A stretch of 64,000 bases of DNA from Chloroflexota bacterium. Its GTDB lineage: Bacteria; Chloroflexota; UBA11872; VXOZ01. The translations under genes were made by a program, and so were the position numbers. Within the stretch, counting starts at the first letter, position 1. Each line of letters starts with the position of its first letter. Location: NCBI GenBank assembly GCA_958295775.1, contig CATQHC010000009.1, forward strand, positions 620,001 through 684,000. The letters run 5' to 3'. Positions 62,649 to 64,000 of the stretch are shown in pieces. Below the pieces are notes generated by a model. It was not told the origin of the DNA. It did no database searches and was given only the letters and a program-made list of their open reading frames with translations.

Positions 62649-64000
62649 CTACGGCGACCATGACGGATCGGCGTCGAGGGCCGGATTGTCGGTGAGGCGG
62701 GTGACGTTGCCGGTAGCAATGTCCATCACGTAGACTTCGTAATTTAACTCCCTGATGCTGTAGAAAGCCAAGCTCTGGCCGTCCGCCGACCACGCGGCGC
62801 CGAAGTCATCGGCCGGGTGGGTCGTCAGCCGGGTCAGGTCAGTGCCGTCGGCGTTTATCACGTAGATTTCCCAGTTGCCGTTACGTTTGCTGGTAAAGGC
62901 CAGTCTGCGCCCGTCCGGCGACCACGTCGGCGCGGTGTCCGCGGCGCGGTCGGTAGTAAGCCTCACTTGCTCACTGCCGTCGGCATTCATCACAAAGATA
63001 TCGAAGTTTCGTTCGCGGTCGCTGGTATACGCAATTTTCACGCCGTCGGGCGACCAGGACGGAGCCAGTTCACGCCCGCGGTCGAACGTAAGCCGCGTCT
63101 GTGCGCTGCCGTCGGCGTTCATCACGTAGACATCGACGTTATTGTCACGTTCGCTATAGAACACCAGCTTGCGTCCATCCGGCGACCAGCGGGGAGCGAA
63201 GTCGTCACCGGTATGAGTCGTCAGTTGTGTTACCTCGCTGCCGACTTCGTCGAAGACGCCGGCGGCGTTCATCACGTAAATGTCGAAGTTTCCGGCACGA
63301 TTACTCGCGAACGCGATGCGCCGCGCGTCCGGTGACCAGGTCGGCGCAACGTCGTTTGCCGGATCGTCCGTCAGGCGCGTCAAACCGCTGCCGTCGGCAT
63401 TCATCACATAGATTTCCCAGTTTTCATCGCGCAGACTGGCAAACGCAATCTGCGCCAGACGCTCCTCTTCACCGCCGGATACGACGACGAACTGCTTGTT
63501 ACCGGCATACGCGCTATTGTCAAAGATCATGCGAAAGGCAACATCCTCGGCGGAGACTTCCGCCACCACCACTTTGAAGAGCAAACCGAAATTCCCGAAC
63601 GGCAAGGGCGATGGACCAGTGACCTGCCAGTAGCCCACATCGTCCGGTTGGGAAAGTTCCCAGCCGTCCAGCAGTCCCCCTTCATGGGCCGGGACGAGCG
63701 AGACCGTAACCGGCCGGTCAATGTCGAGTGTAAAGCGCAAGTGCTGAATGTTGCGCGGCACATGGAGCGCGCGCACGAAAGTTGTCGCGGTCTGCTCTTC
63801 CAGGTCAATCGTGGGTGGATCTACCGCGATGCGTCCCTGCGTATCGGGACTGTAAATCTCGCCGAACGGCAGCGCCCCAGTGGCGAATTCGCCCGTGACG
63901 CCGTCCAGGGTCGACTCGATGCGTATCGCATACTCCCCATCGCGGCGCAGCGTGGTGTAGCTCAGCTTATATTGACCGGCAAAATCATTCACCAATGCAA
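62649..64000 (-). CDS. TolB/PD40 beta-propeller repeat protein, 5'-truncated by the window
   Basis: At least 450 residues; the frame stays open to the edge (…ALVNDFAG), so the N-terminus lies outside the window. The C-terminal half holds six WD40-like PD40 repeats with the pattern IYVMNADGSxxTRLTxxxxxDxxPxWSPDGRRIAFxSxRxGN. The N-terminal part is beta-rich (GQYKLSYTTLRRDGEYAIRIES, TTFVRALHVPRNIQHLRF), a separate domain. Such propellers bind other proteins or peptidoglycan-associated partners in the periplasm or outside the cell. Confidence 0.85.
   Translation of the reverse strand, partial: ALVNDFAGQYKLSYTTLRRDGEYAIRIESTLDGVTGEFATGALPFGEIYSPDTQGRIAVDPPTIDLEEQTATTFVRALHVPRNIQHLRFTLDIDRPVTVSLVPAHEGGLLDGWELSQPDDVGYWQVTGPSPLPFGNFGLLFKVVVAEVSAEDVAFRMIFDNSAYAGNKQFVVVSGGEEERLAQIAFASLRDENWEIYVMNADGSGLTRLTDDPANDVAPTWSPDARRIAFASNRAGNFDIYVMNAAGVFDEVGSEVTQLTTHTGDDFAPRWSPDGRKLVFYSERDNNVDVYVMNADGSAQTRLTFDRGRELAPSWSPDGVKIAYTSDRERNFDIFVMNADGSEQVRLTTDRAADTAPTWSPDGRRLAFTSKRNGNWEIYVINADGTDLTRLTTHPADDFGAAWSADGQSLAFYSIRELNYEVYVMDIATGNVTRLTDNPALDADPSWSP

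Noticed and set aside
1-64000. tRNA, rRNA, CRISPR arrays, integrases and transposases
   Set aside because: I looked for cloverleaf T-loop sequences, regular spaced repeats and recombinase motifs and saw none that held up.

Overview
This window is about 64 kb of moderately GC-rich bacterial chromosome. I find no rRNA, tRNA, CRISPR array, integrase or transposase. Several traits together suggest a Chloroflexota bacterium, probably an uncultured marine or host-associated lineage. These are: several enolase-superfamily sugar-acid dehydratases and other small-molecule catabolic enzymes; Tat-like lipoprotein solute-binding proteins with a LAAC lipobox; lysine synthesis through an LL-diaminopimelate aminotransferase (DapL); a DUF5069 protein; a CPVSTP-type lipoprotein; and many short palindromic repeats between genes. 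The lineage is an inference from gene content; no marker gene was tested.

Layout. 0-5.6 kb: two L-rhamnonate-dehydratase-like paralogues, a Yip1-like membrane protein and a secreted FxLYD-type protein. 5.9-9.6 kb: a two-gene ABC exporter. 9.9-13.6 kb: a branched-chain aminotransferase, a small membrane protein, a short-chain dehydrogenase, a GNAT acetyltransferase and a membrane/coiled-coil protein. 13.7-16.6 kb: a pantothenate cluster (DUF2520 reductase-like, panB, panC). 16.7-19.2 kb: an AAA_14/DUF4143 ATPase preceded by two perfect palindromes, then a TerC protein. 19.4-21.5 kb: leuC-leuD. 21.9-25.7 kb: a Rieske protein with a very large C-terminal extension, then an OLD-like ATPase overlapping a TOPRIM/DUF4276-like partner (candidate defence pair). 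26-34.6 kb: an iron alcohol dehydrogenase, a CehA/McbA-type metallohydrolase, a third enolase-superfamily enzyme, a methyltransferase, a FabG-like reductase, a decayed secreted-protein gene and a YbaK-like deacylase. 34.6-42.2 kb: a divergent SF1 helicase with a dead PLD-like tail, a GHL6-like glycosidase, a frameshifted lipoprotein gene and two small genes with overlapping start codons. 42.7-49.1 kb: lysA, DUF5069, a beta-hydroxyacid dehydrogenase, a rhomboid protease, a creatininase-family hydrolase, a tiny membrane protein and a Gfo/Idh/MocA oxidoreductase. 49.5-54.4 kb: three solute-binding lipoproteins without permeases; the first two are a tandem duplication that kept promoter and ribosome-binding site. 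54.8-64 kb: an aldo/keto reductase, AAC(3)-like acetyltransferase, DUF3224 protein, isochorismatase-family hydrolase, Ldh-family dehydrogenase, a DUF6884-DNA glycosylase-like fusion, DapL, and the truncated end of a TolB/PD40 protein.

How the genes fit together. Amino-acid and cofactor synthesis is scattered (ilvE, leuCD, panBC, lysA, dapL) among catabolic genes for sugar acids and small amides (enolase-superfamily enzymes, Gfo/Idh/MocA, creatininase, isochorismatase, aldo/keto reductase, Ldh) and uptake lipoproteins, consistent with a heterotroph using diverse dissolved organic matter. Most genes are monocistronic or in pairs. The strongest candidates for undescribed biology are the ATPase/TOPRIM-like pair, the DUF6884-glycosylase fusion, the helicase with an inactivated PLD-like domain, the Rieske protein with its large helical domain, and the double palindrome before the AAA_14 gene.
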